DNA from: Ewingella allii
Lineage (GTDB): Bacteria; Pseudomonadota; Gammaproteobacteria; Enterobacterales; Enterobacteriaceae
NCBI RefSeq assembly: GCF_044430645.1
Contig: NZ_JAWUDN010000001.1
Location: 992,001 to 1,056,000 of the forward strand
Length of the DNA: 64,000 nt
Direction of reading: 5' to 3'
This document shows positions 24,868 through 33,810 of this stretch, in pieces. The notes under the pieces were generated by a model, which was not told the origin of the DNA, did no database searches, and saw only the letters and a list, made by a program, of their open reading frames with translations. Every line of letters starts with the position of its first letter. The stretch's first letter is position 1. A program made the translations under genes and the position numbers.

Positions 24868-25848
24868 ATGAGAAGTGTGCGCTTTTATCCAGAAGCCTGG
24901 CCGTTACACACGGCCTTTGTCATTTCACGGGGGAGTCGAACCGAGGCGAGGGTGGTCACGGTAGAAATTGAACACAATGGCGTGCGCGGCGTTGGCGAAT
25001 GCACCCCTTATCCGCGCTATGGCGAAAGCGAAACCAGCGTGATGGAGCAGATAGCCAGCGTGCTGCCCGCTATCGAGCAGGGCGCCAGCCGCGACGAGCT
25101 ACAGCGCCTGCTGCCCGCCGGAGCGGCGCGCAACGCCCTCGACTGCGCGCTGTGGAATTTGGAGAGTCAGCAGACCGGGCGCAGCCTTTGGGATCTCACC
25201 GGCATTGAGCCGCTTTCCTCCATCAGCATGGCCCAGACCCTGAGTGTGGATACCCCCGAGGCGATGGCCGCCGCCGCCTTAACGCACCAGAAAAACGGCG
25301 CAACCCTGCTGAAAGTGAAACTTGACGATCGCATGATTGCCGAGCGCATGGTGGCGATCCGCAGCGCCGTGCCGCACGCGACGTTAATCGTTGATGCCAA
25401 TGAGTCGTGGCAGAGCGAAGGGCTGGCGTCGCGCTGCCAGCTGCTGGCGGATTTAGGCGTCATGATGCTTGAGCAGCCACTTCCCGCCGGGCAGGACTCC
25501 GCGCTGGAGAACTTCATCCATCCGCTGCCAATTTGTGCCGATGAAAGCTGTCACACGCTGGAAGGGTTGGAGGCGCTGCAAGGTCGCTATGAGATGGTCA
25601 ACATCAAGCTGGATAAAACCGGCGGCTTGACCGAGGCGCTAAGGTTGGCGTCAGGGGCCCATGCGCTAGGTTTTGACATCATGCTGGGCTGCATGTTGTG
25701 TACGTCACGGGCGGTGCGCGCCGCGCTACCGCTGGCCGCCGGGGCGAAGTTTGTTGACCTCGACGGCCCAACCTGGCTCGCGCAGGACGTCGATCCGCCG
25801 CTGGCTTTCCACTGCGGAGTGATTGACCTCGCAGGCTCCGCCCAGTAA
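24868..25848 (+). CDS. ycjG: L-Ala-D/L-Glu epimerase (enolase superfamily)
   Basis: YcjG epimerises L-Ala-D-Glu, released from murein peptides, to L-Ala-L-Glu, which ordinary peptidases can cleave. It is an enolase-superfamily TIM-barrel enzyme: catalytic bases K151 (KVKLD, with K149) and K247 (NIKLDK), and magnesium ligands D176 (VDANES), E202 (LEQPLP) and D225 (ADES). The 326-residue length fits (E. coli 321). The ATG at 24868 is preferred over that at 24856 because it matches homologues and GGGA lies upstream. The mpaA gene is convergent, six bases away, and supplies the dipeptide precursor. Confidence 0.95.
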   Translation: MRSVRFYPEAWPLHTAFVISRGSRTEARVVTVEIEHNGVRGVGECTPYPRYGESETSVMEQIASVLPAIEQGASRDELQRLLPAGAARNALDCALWNLESQQTGRSLWDLTGIEPLSSISMAQTLSVDTPEAMAAAALTHQKNGATLLKVKLDDRMIAERMVAIRSAVPHATLIVDANESWQSEGLASRCQLLADLGVMMLEQPLPAGQDSALENFIHPLPICADESCHTLEGLEALQGRYEMVNIKLDKTGGLTEALRLASGAHALGFDIMLGCMLCTSRAVRAALPLAAGAKFVDLDGPTWLAQDVDPPLAFHCGVIDLAGSAQ

Positions 25849-25853
25849 AAAAG

Positions 25854-26570
25854 TTAAGGCTCGTCCGCCGCGCCGGTGAGCAGGTCGATTAGCGCCTGTA
25901 GGTAGACTTCACTGGCGTGGTCCGCCGACACCGGTGGGTATTCCGCCGTAATGCAGTGCAACCCCAAGTCCTCACACCAGCTGCCGAAAGAGCCGGGCGT
26001 GGCGTAACCCACGCTGGTCACCAGCGGCAGGCTGAAGGCGTTAGCCAGCCAAGCCCCCAGCGGCGAAGTGTGCGGGTCTTCAATGCAGGCCAGCGGCTCG
26101 TGAAACGTCACCACCCACTTCGGAGCAAGCTGGTGGATCAAATGGCACAGCGCCTGTGTCTCTAGCTCTGATCCGGCCTTTTCCCCGGTCGACAACACTA
26201 CGTCACGTTCCTGCGCCGCGCTGTTCCAGCGATAAACCGTGTCGCCGCTTTTCCAGTTAGCGCTGGGGAAGTTGCGATTGAGATCTACCCCGTTGGCATT
26301 GGCGCGCAGCCCCAGCTGGCAGCCGTCAGGGTTTACCGCCAATACCACGTGATGGCGCAGTTGCTCGGGTTTAATCGAGCGTAACGCGCAGGAGAGAGAA
26401 ACCACGGCGGCGGTTTCATCGCCGTGAGTCCCCGCCAGAATCAGTCCGGTACTGTCATCGGGCTTGGCAGCCGGGAAATAGATCAGCGGCGCGCCAAGCA
26501 GCGACTTGCCGTAGGGCAATCCAAGATTACTGAGTTTTCCGCGCAGGGGACGGGGAATTAAGGCGCTCAT
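25854..26570 (-). CDS. mpaA: Murein tripeptide amidase MpaA
   Basis: MpaA is a cytoplasmic zinc carboxypeptidase (M14 family) that splits the gamma-D-Glu-diaminopimelate bond of murein tripeptide, giving L-Ala-D-Glu and diaminopimelate. Zinc ligands are H49 and E52 (GTHGDE) and H157 (VTFHEP), and the catalytic glutamate is about E210 (HCITAEYPP). NPDGCQLGLRANANGVDLNRN is the substrate-binding block. The start ATG at 26570 gives 238 residues, near the E. coli length; a longer frame exists upstream but lacks homology. It is divergent from mppA, convergent with ycjG, and nearly abuts it (five bases), so transcripts must overlap. Confidence 0.93.
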   Translation of the reverse strand: MSALIPRPLRGKLSNLGLPYGKSLLGAPLIYFPAAKPDDSTGLILAGTHGDETAAVVSLSCALRSIKPEQLRHHVVLAVNPDGCQLGLRANANGVDLNRNFPSANWKSGDTVYRWNSAAQERDVVLSTGEKAGSELETQALCHLIHQLAPKWVVTFHEPLACIEDPHTSPLGAWLANAFSLPLVTSVGYATPGSFGSWCEDLGLHCITAEYPPVSADHASEVYLQALIDLLTGAADEP

Positions 26571-26801
26571 AACAGTTCCGTTATTAGAGGTTTGAATAAC
26601 TTTTTTTACCGCAGTTTGCCCGTTGAATGTAGTTTTATTGTCTACAGCAGGGCGCGAATCACCTTTTTTCTGCAAACTGCGCCGGCTTGCCGAAGTTTTG
26701 TGCGCCAAGACAAATCTGTAACGAATTTTTATAGGGTATGAATTCAATGAATGGTACAACTCAGTAACATCATTAAATCAATTGCTTGTCGGGAGTCGAC
26801 C

Positions 26802-28436
26802 ATGCCTCAGGGAAAACAGTCTCATCTCTTCGCTTATTCGCTTTGCGCCGGTTTAGTGGCGCTGTCACTAGGAACCGTAAGCGCCGCGCAGGTTCCGGCC
26901 GGGACCCAGTTGGCCGATAAGCAAGAAATTGTCCGTCATATCAAAGATGAACCCGCCTCGCTCGACCCGACCAAGGTCATTGGCCTGCCTGAAGCTCAGG
27001 TGGTGCGCGACCTGTTCGAAGGGTTAGTCAATCAGGATGCCAATGGCAAAAGCGTGCCGGGCGTCGCCGAAAGCTGGCACACGCAGGACAACCAAACCTT
27101 CGTCTTCAATCTGCGCAAAGACGCGCGCTGGTCAAACGGTGACCCTGTCACTGCGAAAGATTTCGTTTATAGCTGGCGTCGACTGGTGGACCCGAAAGGG
27201 CTGTCCACCGGCGCATGGTTTGCTGGCCTGGCCGGAATTCAAAACGCTGACGCCATTATTGCGGGCAAAATGCCGGTGGATAAACTTGGCGTGACCGCCG
27301 TCAGCGACACCCAGCTGAAAGTGCAGTTAGAGCGCCCGGTGCCTTACTTCGTCAGCCTGCTGGCGAATTTCAGCCTGTTCCCGGTACATCAGGCCACGGT
27401 TGAGAAATATGGTGAAGACTGGACCAAGCCCGGCAATATGGTGGGTAACGGCGCTTTCGTACTGAAAGACCGCGTGGTGAATGAAAAGCTGGTGCTCGAG
27501 CCGAATCCGCACTACTGGGATCACGCCCATACGGTGCTGACCAAAGTGACCTTTGTGCCGATTAACAAAGAGTCCAATGCCACTAAACGCTATCTGGCCG
27601 ATGACATCGACATCACCGAATCTTTCCCGAAAGACCAGTATCAGAAGCTGCTGAAGGACATTCCGGGGCAGGTTTATACCCCGTTCCAGCTGGGGACTTA
27701 CTACTACGCGTTTAACACCAAGCGTGCGCCGACCGATGACCCGCGCGTGCGTCAGGCCCTGTCCTACAGCATCGACCGTAAAATTATTGCTGAGAAAGTC
27801 TTGGGCACCGGCGAGATCCCGGCCTATCACTTCACGCCGGACGTCACAAACGGCTTCAAGCCGAGCAAAAGTATTCTCCAGCAATACTCGCAGGCAGAGC
27901 TGGACTCGCAGGCCAAAGGGCTGCTGGCGGCGGCGGGCTATGGCCCTAACAAGCCGCTCAAGCTTACCCTGCTGTACAACACTTCTGAGAGCCACCAGAA
28001 GATTGCTATCGCCGTGGCCTCAATGTGGAAGAAAACCCTGGGGGCCGACGTCAAGCTGGTCAATCAGGAGTGGAAAACCTACATCGACAGCCGCAATACC
28101 GGCAACTTCGACGTGATCCGCGCCTCTTGGGTCGGCGACTACAATGAAGCCTCCACCTTCCTGTCGCTGCTGACCTCTACCCACAACAGCAACATTAGCA
28201 AATTTAGCAACGCCGATTACGACAAAGCCGTGAGTGACGCCAGCCGTGAAACCAACGACGCGCGCCGCAACGACGATTACAACCGGGCCGAGCAGATCAT
28301 CGCCGAGCAGGCTCCGATCGCGCCGATCTACCAGTACACCAACGGCCGCCTGATCAAACCTTGGGTGAAAGGCTATCCGATCACTAACCCGGAAGACGTG
28401 GCTTACAGTCAAGAGATGTACATTATTAAGCACTGA
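26802..28436 (+). CDS. mppA: Periplasmic murein tripeptide-binding protein
   Basis: This is a solute-binding protein of the OppA family (SBP_bac_5). MppA captures L-Ala-gamma-D-Glu-meso-diaminopimelate and hands it to the Opp permease. The 544-residue protein has a signal peptide of about 30 residues (SLCAGLVALSLGTVSA before AQVPAG). Family signatures include DEPASLDPTKV, GLVNQDANGKSVPGVAESW and WSNGDPVTAKDFVYSWRRL. The ATG at 26802 follows GGGAG; a longer frame begins at 26751. Position next to mpaA and ycjG argues for mppA over oppA. Murein specificity is an inference from this context. A hairpin terminator follows. Confidence 0.87.
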   Translation: MPQGKQSHLFAYSLCAGLVALSLGTVSAAQVPAGTQLADKQEIVRHIKDEPASLDPTKVIGLPEAQVVRDLFEGLVNQDANGKSVPGVAESWHTQDNQTFVFNLRKDARWSNGDPVTAKDFVYSWRRLVDPKGLSTGAWFAGLAGIQNADAIIAGKMPVDKLGVTAVSDTQLKVQLERPVPYFVSLLANFSLFPVHQATVEKYGEDWTKPGNMVGNGAFVLKDRVVNEKLVLEPNPHYWDHAHTVLTKVTFVPINKESNATKRYLADDIDITESFPKDQYQKLLKDIPGQVYTPFQLGTYYYAFNTKRAPTDDPRVRQALSYSIDRKIIAEKVLGTGEIPAYHFTPDVTNGFKPSKSILQQYSQAELDSQAKGLLAAAGYGPNKPLKLTLLYNTSESHQKIAIAVASMWKKTLGADVKLVNQEWKTYIDSRNTGNFDVIRASWVGDYNEASTFLSLLTSTHNSNISKFSNADYDKAVSDASRETNDARRNDDYNRAEQIIAEQAPIAPIYQYTNGRLIKPWVKGYPITNPEDVAYSQEMYIIKH

Positions 28437-28467
28437 TATTTGGCTCATAGCAGTTAACGCAGCAAAG

Positions 28468-28496
28468 AAGAGCACCCTGTCGCAGAGGTGCTCTTT
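28468..28496 (+). terminator. Terminator after mppA
   Basis: AAGAGCACC (28468-28476) pairs with GGTGCTCTT (28487-28495), followed by TTCTCTT. Confidence 0.75.
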
Positions 28497-28540
28497 CTCT
28501 TGGCGGCGATGAACAAAAAACCATAAAACGGAGTTAGAAA

Positions 28541-28924
28541 ATGGAAGAAGTGAGTAAAGCCAAGCGCCCGATACTAGCGATGGTTTTGGCGGTATTCTTG
28601 GTTTTAAAAATGCTTTCTGGCTGGGATTTTGTCATGAAGGCGTCGGGGCCGACGGTGTATATCGTGGCGCTACAGCTGCTGATCGTGGCGTACGTGGTAT
28701 TTAAAATGAACACGCGCGGCGGGGGCGTGAAAGCGATTAACCTGCTGATGGGGCTGGTGGCGATAGTCATCCTGCTCGATATGTCGATTATTGGCATCAT
28801 CTTCAGCGGCAAGGCGATCCCCAAAGAGTTCTACCCGCAAATGCTGGGCGCCGAGCTGATCTATATTCTGACCATTATTTATCTCTATTTCTCGAAAAAG
28901 CTCAAAGCTTTCAAAGCTGCGTAG
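28541..28924 (+). CDS. Small four-helix membrane protein of unknown function
   Basis: This 127-residue protein is not recognised from any named family. It has four hydrophobic segments, roughly residues 10-30, 38-55, 65-91 and 103-118, with positively charged loops (KMNTRGGG between helices 2 and 3; KKLKAFK at the C-terminus), so an inner-membrane location is likely. ACGGAGTTAG precedes the ATG. It lies at the start of a segment that replaces the ynaI-uspE-fnr region of E. coli. Downstream a hairpin separates it from a fatty-acid desaturase gene. No conserved catalytic residues can be named. Confidence 0.75.
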   Translation: MEEVSKAKRPILAMVLAVFLVLKMLSGWDFVMKASGPTVYIVALQLLIVAYVVFKMNTRGGGVKAINLLMGLVAIVILLDMSIIGIIFSGKAIPKEFYPQMLGAELIYILTIIYLYFSKKLKAFKAA

Positions 28925-28960
28925 TCGAGAATTCAGCACGGATTTTCCCCGCTATTTTCA

Positions 28961-28988
28961 CCCCCGTAAAACCATGCATTTACGGGGG
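28961..28988 (+). terminator. Hairpin after the four-helix membrane protein gene
   Basis: CCCCCGTAAA (28961-28970) pairs with TTTACGGGGG (28979-28988). The tail ATTCTTCT is only moderately T-rich. Confidence 0.6.
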
Positions 28989-29099
28989 ATTCTTCTAAGC
29001 AATTCAGTGACTAAGCTTAGCAATTCAAATCACTTGTGGTTTCCCCCTCGCTGATTAATCTCTGGCTGATTAATTCATCACATTTGCCAGTGGATCATC

Positions 29100-30092
29100 A
29101 TGAGTGGAAGGGCATCGGTTTATTTAAATGAGCAGCAGCGCGAGGCGGTGCAGGCGCTGCATCGCAGCTGGTTGTGGCGCACGGAGCTGCCAACCTGGCT
29201 GCTGATCATCACCATTTATAGCGGCTGGTTTGTTACCGTGGCCTACTGGCAGACGCTGGGGCGGCTACCCGCGACCCTGCTGCTTATCTGGTTCAGCACC
29301 TGGTATATGTCTCTACAGCACGAGCTGCTGCACGGCCATCCGACCCGTTTCCCCCGGCTGAACCAGCTGTTCGGCCTGCTGCCATTTTCCATCTGGTACC
29401 CGTACGGCACCTATCGCGACCTGCACCTTAAGCACCATTTTGATGAAGATCTCACCGTGCCGGAAACCGACCCCGAGAGTTACTATTTTACCGAGCGCCG
29501 CTGGCACCATTTTAACGGCCTACAGCGCCAGCTGGTGCGACTGCGCAATACCTTTCCGGGGCGACTACTGTTAACGCCGTTGCTAACCATGCGTTTTACC
29601 TTCGTCAATATTTGGCACTCTTTTCGCTATCGCCGCCCGGCATCGATGGCGATGTGGTCGGTGCATCTGCTGTTACTGATTCCGGTGCTGGGCTGGCTGG
29701 TGAAGCACGACTTTGGGGTGATCTACTATCTGCTGGCAGTGACCTGGCCGATGCTGGCGATGACCAAGGTGCGATCCTTCTTCGAGCACCGCGCGGCGGA
29801 GGATCCCGAAGCCCGCACGGTGATCAACGAGGCGGGCTGGTTCTGGCGGCTGCTGTTCCTTAATCTCAACTACCACTCGGTGCATCACGACCTGCCGCGC
29901 GTGCCGTGGTACGGCTTGCCGCAGGTCTACCGCGCCAATAAAGCTGACTATCTGGCGCGCAATCAGGGCTTTCTGGTCAACGGCTATGGCGAGCTGATGC
30001 GTGAACACCTGATTAAACCCATCAAGGTGGAAATCAATACCTATTTCCCTCACGGACGGGTTGAGCAGCAGGAACAGGCGCAGAAGGAGTGA
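29100..30092 (+). CDS. Membrane fatty acid desaturase / hydroxylase-type di-iron protein
   Basis: This is a membrane-bound non-haem di-iron oxygenase of the fatty-acid desaturase superfamily. The histidine boxes are HELLHG (74-79), HLKHH (109-113) and HSVHH (259-263), with an extra EHR at 229-231. Hydrophobic blocks at about 33-68, 88-100, 185-200 and 205-222 would form the membrane anchor. Length is 330 residues. Enterics normally make unsaturated fatty acids anaerobically through FabA/FabB, so an oxygen-dependent desaturase is an accessory gene; substrate and position of action are not predictable. The ATG at 29100 has a weak ribosome-binding site. No dedicated ferredoxin or reductase gene is next to it. 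Confidence 0.85.
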   Translation: MSGRASVYLNEQQREAVQALHRSWLWRTELPTWLLIITIYSGWFVTVAYWQTLGRLPATLLLIWFSTWYMSLQHELLHGHPTRFPRLNQLFGLLPFSIWYPYGTYRDLHLKHHFDEDLTVPETDPESYYFTERRWHHFNGLQRQLVRLRNTFPGRLLLTPLLTMRFTFVNIWHSFRYRRPASMAMWSVHLLLLIPVLGWLVKHDFGVIYYLLAVTWPMLAMTKVRSFFEHRAAEDPEARTVINEAGWFWRLLFLNLNYHSVHHDLPRVPWYGLPQVYRANKADYLARNQGFLVNGYGELMREHLIKPIKVEINTYFPHGRVEQQEQAQKE

Positions 30093-30109
30093 ACTACACT
30101 CTGGTGATA

Positions 30110-30134
30110 AAAAAGGCCCATGTCGGGCCTTTTT
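30110..30134. terminator. Bidirectional terminator desaturase / flavin monooxygenase
   Basis: AAAAAGGCCC (30110-30119) pairs with GGGCCTTTTT (30125-30134) around ATGTC, between converging genes. Confidence 0.9.
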
Positions 30135-30151
30135 GCTTTCTGTTCGAAGAC

Positions 30152-31486
30152 TTACTGAGGTTTAGCGAACTGGTTAACCACCGGCGGCAGTCCCAGCTTT
30201 TCACGTAGGGTGCCGGGCTGGTAGGCCTGTTTCATCACGCCACGGGCTTTCAGCAGGGGCGCGACCTGCTCAATAAAGTTGTCAAGATCCACCGGCAGGA
30301 AGGGGAACATCAGGTTATAGCCGTCGACGGCACCGGCGTGGAAGGCCTCCGTCAGCTTGTCGGCTACCTCTTCGGCAGTTCCCAGTACCAGCCAGCTGTC
30401 GGAGCTTTGCAGCAGCAGGCGGCCCAGCTCCAGCACCGTCAGCTTCTTGTCGTAGCCGCGAATAATGCTGAGCGCGGTGCGCAGGCCATCGAAATCCTGC
30501 TCATCCGGCAACGGTGGCAGCGGGGCGTGAGGATCGTACACGCTCAGATCCATGCGCAGATAGGTGCTGAGCAGGTCGAGCGCCATCTGGTCGTTCATTA
30601 GCGATTCGATCAGCCGCTGGCGCTGCTGTTTCTCTTCTTCACTGTTAACCACCACCGGCAGCACGCCACCGAGGATTTTGAAATGCGCCGGATCGCGGCC
30701 GTTTTCGCGCAGGCGGCGGTCCATGTCGGCGCGGTAAATCAGCCCCTTTTCGATATCACGCATAAATACAAAGTGAATGTCAGCCTGCGCGGCGGCCAGC
30801 TGTTTGCCGGATTCCGAAGAGCCGGCCTGTACCACAATAGGGTGGCCCTGCGGCGGGCGCGGCAGGTTGAGCGGGCCGCGCACCCTGAAGAATTCTCCTT
30901 CATGGTTCAACTGATGCACTTTCTGCGGGTCAGTGAAATAGCCGCTCTGCTTGTCAATCAGCACCGCGTCATCCTGCCACGAGTCCCAGAGTTTGCGCAC
31001 GACATCGATAAATTCGGCGGCGCGCTGATAGCGGGTGTCATGCTTCGGCAGCTGCTCTAAGCCGTAGTTAGCGGCTTCTTCTGGCAGCCACGATGTGACC
31101 ACGTTCCAGCTGGCGCGGCCCTCGCTGAGAAAGTCCAGGGAGGAAAAATAGCGGGCCAGATTGTAAGGCTCGTTGTAGGAGGTGGACGCGGTGGCCATCA
31201 GGCCAATGTGCTCGGTGACGGCAGAGAGCGCGGCGAGCAGGGTGATCGGCTCCAGGCGCGGATTGGCGTAGTGGGCCATGCCGCTCGGCACGGTGTCCCA
31301 GACGGCCACGTGGTCGGCGATGAAAATGTTGTCCAGCGTCGCCGCCTCGGCTTTGCGAGCCAGATCGGCGAAATATTTCAGAGTAAAGATCTCGTTTCCC
31401 GGCGCGTCGGGGTGGCGCCATGAGAAACGATAATCCCCCTGAGGATTGAAGAAAAACAGATTGAATATGGCGGTTTGTTGCGACAT
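30152..31486 (-). CDS. FMN-dependent monooxygenase, NtaA/SnaA/DszA family
   Basis: This is a bacterial luciferase-like (LLM-class) monooxygenase of the two-component type that uses reduced FMN from a separate reductase. Family members oxidise aminopolycarboxylates, sulfones or other xenobiotics. Signatures are the N-terminal RHPDAPGNEIFTLKYFADLA, IFIADHVAVWD, EPITLLAALSAVTEHIGL, SFLS-type GRASWNVVTSW and QAGSSESGKQLAA near residue 225. Length is 444 residues. It is the last gene of an operon with an ABC importer, 50 bases after the binding-protein gene, which suggests it oxidises the imported compound. The substrate is unknown, and no flavin reductase is present in the window. Confidence 0.87.
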   Translation of the reverse strand: MSQQTAIFNLFFFNPQGDYRFSWRHPDAPGNEIFTLKYFADLARKAEAATLDNIFIADHVAVWDTVPSGMAHYANPRLEPITLLAALSAVTEHIGLMATASTSYNEPYNLARYFSSLDFLSEGRASWNVVTSWLPEEAANYGLEQLPKHDTRYQRAAEFIDVVRKLWDSWQDDAVLIDKQSGYFTDPQKVHQLNHEGEFFRVRGPLNLPRPPQGHPIVVQAGSSESGKQLAAAQADIHFVFMRDIEKGLIYRADMDRRLRENGRDPAHFKILGGVLPVVVNSEEEKQQRQRLIESLMNDQMALDLLSTYLRMDLSVYDPHAPLPPLPDEQDFDGLRTALSIIRGYDKKLTVLELGRLLLQSSDSWLVLGTAEEVADKLTEAFHAGAVDGYNLMFPFLPVDLDNFIEQVAPLLKARGVMKQAYQPGTLREKLGLPPVVNQFAKPQ

Positions 31487-31536
31487 GTCGGCTACTCGCT
31501 GTGAAGATGAGGACCCTCCCTGGCCCGCGGACGGCG

Positions 31537-32439
31537 CTATTTCGCCGCCAGTTTGTCTTTAACCCACTGCTCGGCGACCTTGGCCGGATCTTTATGATCC
31601 ACGTCCACCTGCTTGTTCAGTTGGATAATGTCTTGGGTGGTCAGGTGCGCGGAAACGTTGTTCAGCACCTCTTCCACTTTTGGCGATACCGCGCCTTTAT
31701 GGATCAGCGGCACCAGATTCTGCGCGGGCTGCTCGTGCTTATCGTCTTCCAGCACCACCCAGTTCTCTTTCGCCAAATCGCCTTGGGTGGAGATGATGGT
31801 CGCCACGTCAATTTTGCGCGAATTAAGCGCCAGACGGCTCAGAGGCCCGGCGATATCCAGCGATTTGAAAGACTTAAATTTGATGCCATACACGCGCTCC
31901 AGACCCGGCAGACCAAGGGCGCGGGTGGCGACTTCTGGCGGGCCGCCGACCACCAGCTCAGGGGCGACTTTTGCCAAATCAGACAGGGTTTTCAGGTTGT
32001 ACTTCTTGGCGGTTTCCGCCCGCACTGCCCACGCAGTAATGGAAGCGGCCGGAGAGGCGTTGAGCAGCTGCAAGTCGGCTGGCAGCGTTTGCTTCAGCTC
32101 GTCAGAAACTTCCTGCTCGGTGGTGGCCTTGCTGCCGCCGTGATAGTAGTTGAGCAGCGCGCCGAGATACTCCGGCACCACGTCCAACTCGCCAGATTTC
32201 AGCGCCGGAATAATGATTTCGCGGTTACCCAAGTTCAGGCGCGTTTTCACCTCAATCCCTTGCTGTTTTAGGGCGCTGGCATAGATGTTAGCCAGAATGG
32301 TTTGCTCGGAGTAGTTGGCACCGCCGATAGTCACCGTCTCGGCGTGGGCCGCGAAGGCTGCGCTTGCCATCCCAGCGGCTAACAGACTCAGCCGGAAACC
32401 TTTACCTGTTGCGGACAACCAATTTTTTATCATCATCAT
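31537..32439 (-). CDS. Periplasmic substrate-binding protein, OpuC/YehZ (OsmF) type
   Basis: This binding protein of the glycine-betaine/choline type (OpuAC family) belongs to an ABC importer. The signal peptide is about 33 residues, ending AAFAAHA before ETVTIGG. The mature protein has the family hallmarks GGANYSEQTILANIYA, LGNREIIIPALKSGELDVVPEYLG and ATIISTQGDLAKENWVVLEDDK. Length is 300 residues. Three consecutive ATG codons at 32439, 32436 and 32433 make the exact start uncertain; GAGAAG lies just upstream. Quaternary amines are the usual ligands, but YehZ-type proteins often bind them poorly and the operon contains a monooxygenase, so another ligand is possible. Confidence 0.87.
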   Translation of the reverse strand: MMMIKNWLSATGKGFRLSLLAAGMASAAFAAHAETVTIGGANYSEQTILANIYASALKQQGIEVKTRLNLGNREIIIPALKSGELDVVPEYLGALLNYYHGGSKATTEQEVSDELKQTLPADLQLLNASPAASITAWAVRAETAKKYNLKTLSDLAKVAPELVVGGPPEVATRALGLPGLERVYGIKFKSFKSLDIAGPLSRLALNSRKIDVATIISTQGDLAKENWVVLEDDKHEQPAQNLVPLIHKGAVSPKVEEVLNNVSAHLTTQDIIQLNKQVDVDHKDPAKVAEQWVKDKLAAK

Positions 32440-32512
32440 TGTCTTCTCTTTTATGGGTGGATGTTGTTATGGATATTGTTGTGAATGCTTTTGTGGAACT
32501 AGGTGCAGGCGG

Positions 32513-33181
32513 CTAACCCGCGTTAGAAATCGAAAAATGCAGCCAGCGTTTGGCGACCAGCGACATCAGCAGCTCGCAGATAATCGCCAGCAGCGAAATC
32601 ACCAATGAACCCGCCACGACCTGAGGAAAGTCGCGCTGGCCCAGCCCGTCGATCAGAAAACGCCCCAGCCCATCCAGCCCGGCGTAGGCGGCGACCACCG
32701 CCGTAGCGATCAGCTGCAACAGCGAAGTGCGAATACCGGCGAAAATTAGCGGCATCGCCAGCGGGATGCGCACTTGCAGCAGGCTCTGTAACGGCGTCAT
32801 GCCCATAGCTCTGGCGGCGTCGCACAGGGTTTGGTCGGCATTGCTGATGCCCACATAGGTGTTGGTCAGCATCGGCGGAATAGCCAGCGCCACCAGCGCG
32901 ATAAACACCGGCACGTCGGTAAAGCCAAACAACATGATGCACAGCAGAATAATGCCCAGCGAGGGGAAGGCCTGGCCGATGTTAAACAGGTTGATAACCA
33001 GAAAACCGCCGCGCTTCCAGTAACCAAACAGAATGCCCAGCGGCTGGGCGATCAGCACGGCTATCACCAGACTGACCAGCACGTAATAGAGGTGCTGCCC
33101 AAAGCGTTGCCAGATACCCAAATCGCCGGACCAGTGGTCAGCCTGCAAGAACCAGTGCCAGGTTTCAGTAATGATGTTCAT
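32513..33181 (-). CDS. ABC importer permease, OpuC/YehY type (second permease)
   Basis: This is an inner-membrane permease with six likely helices. The EAA-type coupling motif appears as DAARAMGMTPLQSLLQVRIPLAMP near residues 125-150. The start is taken as ATG 33181, which forms TGATG with the preceding permease stop; GTG 33193 is an alternative giving four more residues (MDAL-). It lies between the first permease and the binding protein in a single minus-strand operon (ATPase, permease, permease, binding protein, monooxygenase). Confidence 0.88.
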   Translation of the reverse strand: MNIITETWHWFLQADHWSGDLGIWQRFGQHLYYVLVSLVIAVLIAQPLGILFGYWKRGGFLVINLFNIGQAFPSLGIILLCIMLFGFTDVPVFIALVALAIPPMLTNTYVGISNADQTLCDAARAMGMTPLQSLLQVRIPLAMPLIFAGIRTSLLQLIATAVVAAYAGLDGLGRFLIDGLGQRDFPQVVAGSLVISLLAIICELLMSLVAKRWLHFSISNAG

Positions 33182-33810
33182 CAGCGCGTCCACCCTGTCA
33201 GGCGATAGCCGAGGTGGGTTATCGCAAAATCGAGAGTCAGCGACAGCACCAGACTGAGCAGCAGGCTCACTAGAATGGGCGTCAGGAAGTTTTGGTTAAA
33301 GCCGAGGATCATCAGCTGCCCCAAGCCACCTTGGCCAATCAACGCGGTGACGATCACCAGCCCGACCAGCGTCACCGAGGCCACGCGCAGCCCGGCAAAC
33401 AGAGAAGGCAGGATCAGGAAGATTTCGATGTCGATAAAGCGACCAAAGCGCGTATAGCCAAGGGCGCGGGCCGACTCCAGCACTTCGGCGGGGAGCTTCT
33501 GCATGCCCGCCAGCACGTTGCGCAGTAGGATCAGCAGTGAATAGAGGGTCAAGCCAATCACCGAGGTGGTCATCGACAGCCCGGTCCACGGCAGCAGCAG
33601 GATAAACAGCGCCAACGAGGGAATGGTAAACAGCACGCCGCTGACTGAAATCAGCGGGCCAGCCACTGCGGGCCAGGCAATAGAAACCAGCAGCATGAGC
33701 GCGGTGATGCCGGTGCCGAGCGCCAAAGAGAGCAGCACCATTTGCAGATGTTGCAGCGTCAGTTCGCCAATCATTGCCGAGTTATCGGATATCCACTGCC
33801 ATTCAATCAT
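33181..33810 (-). CDS. ABC importer permease, OpuC/YehW type (first permease)
   Basis: This is the partner permease of 209 residues with about six membrane helices and the coupling loop ESARALGYTRFGRFIDIEIFLILP near residues 111-135. Its start overlaps the ATPase gene end by eight bases and its stop overlaps the next permease start, so translation is coupled along the operon. Two different permeases imply a heterodimeric membrane channel, as in OpuC and YehWXYZ systems. Confidence 0.88.
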   Translation of the reverse strand: MIEWQWISDNSAMIGELTLQHLQMVLLSLALGTGITALMLLVSIAWPAVAGPLISVSGVLFTIPSLALFILLLPWTGLSMTTSVIGLTLYSLLILLRNVLAGMQKLPAEVLESARALGYTRFGRFIDIEIFLILPSLFAGLRVASVTLVGLVIVTALIGQGGLGQLMILGFNQNFLTPILVSLLLSLVLSLTLDFAITHLGYRLTGWTR

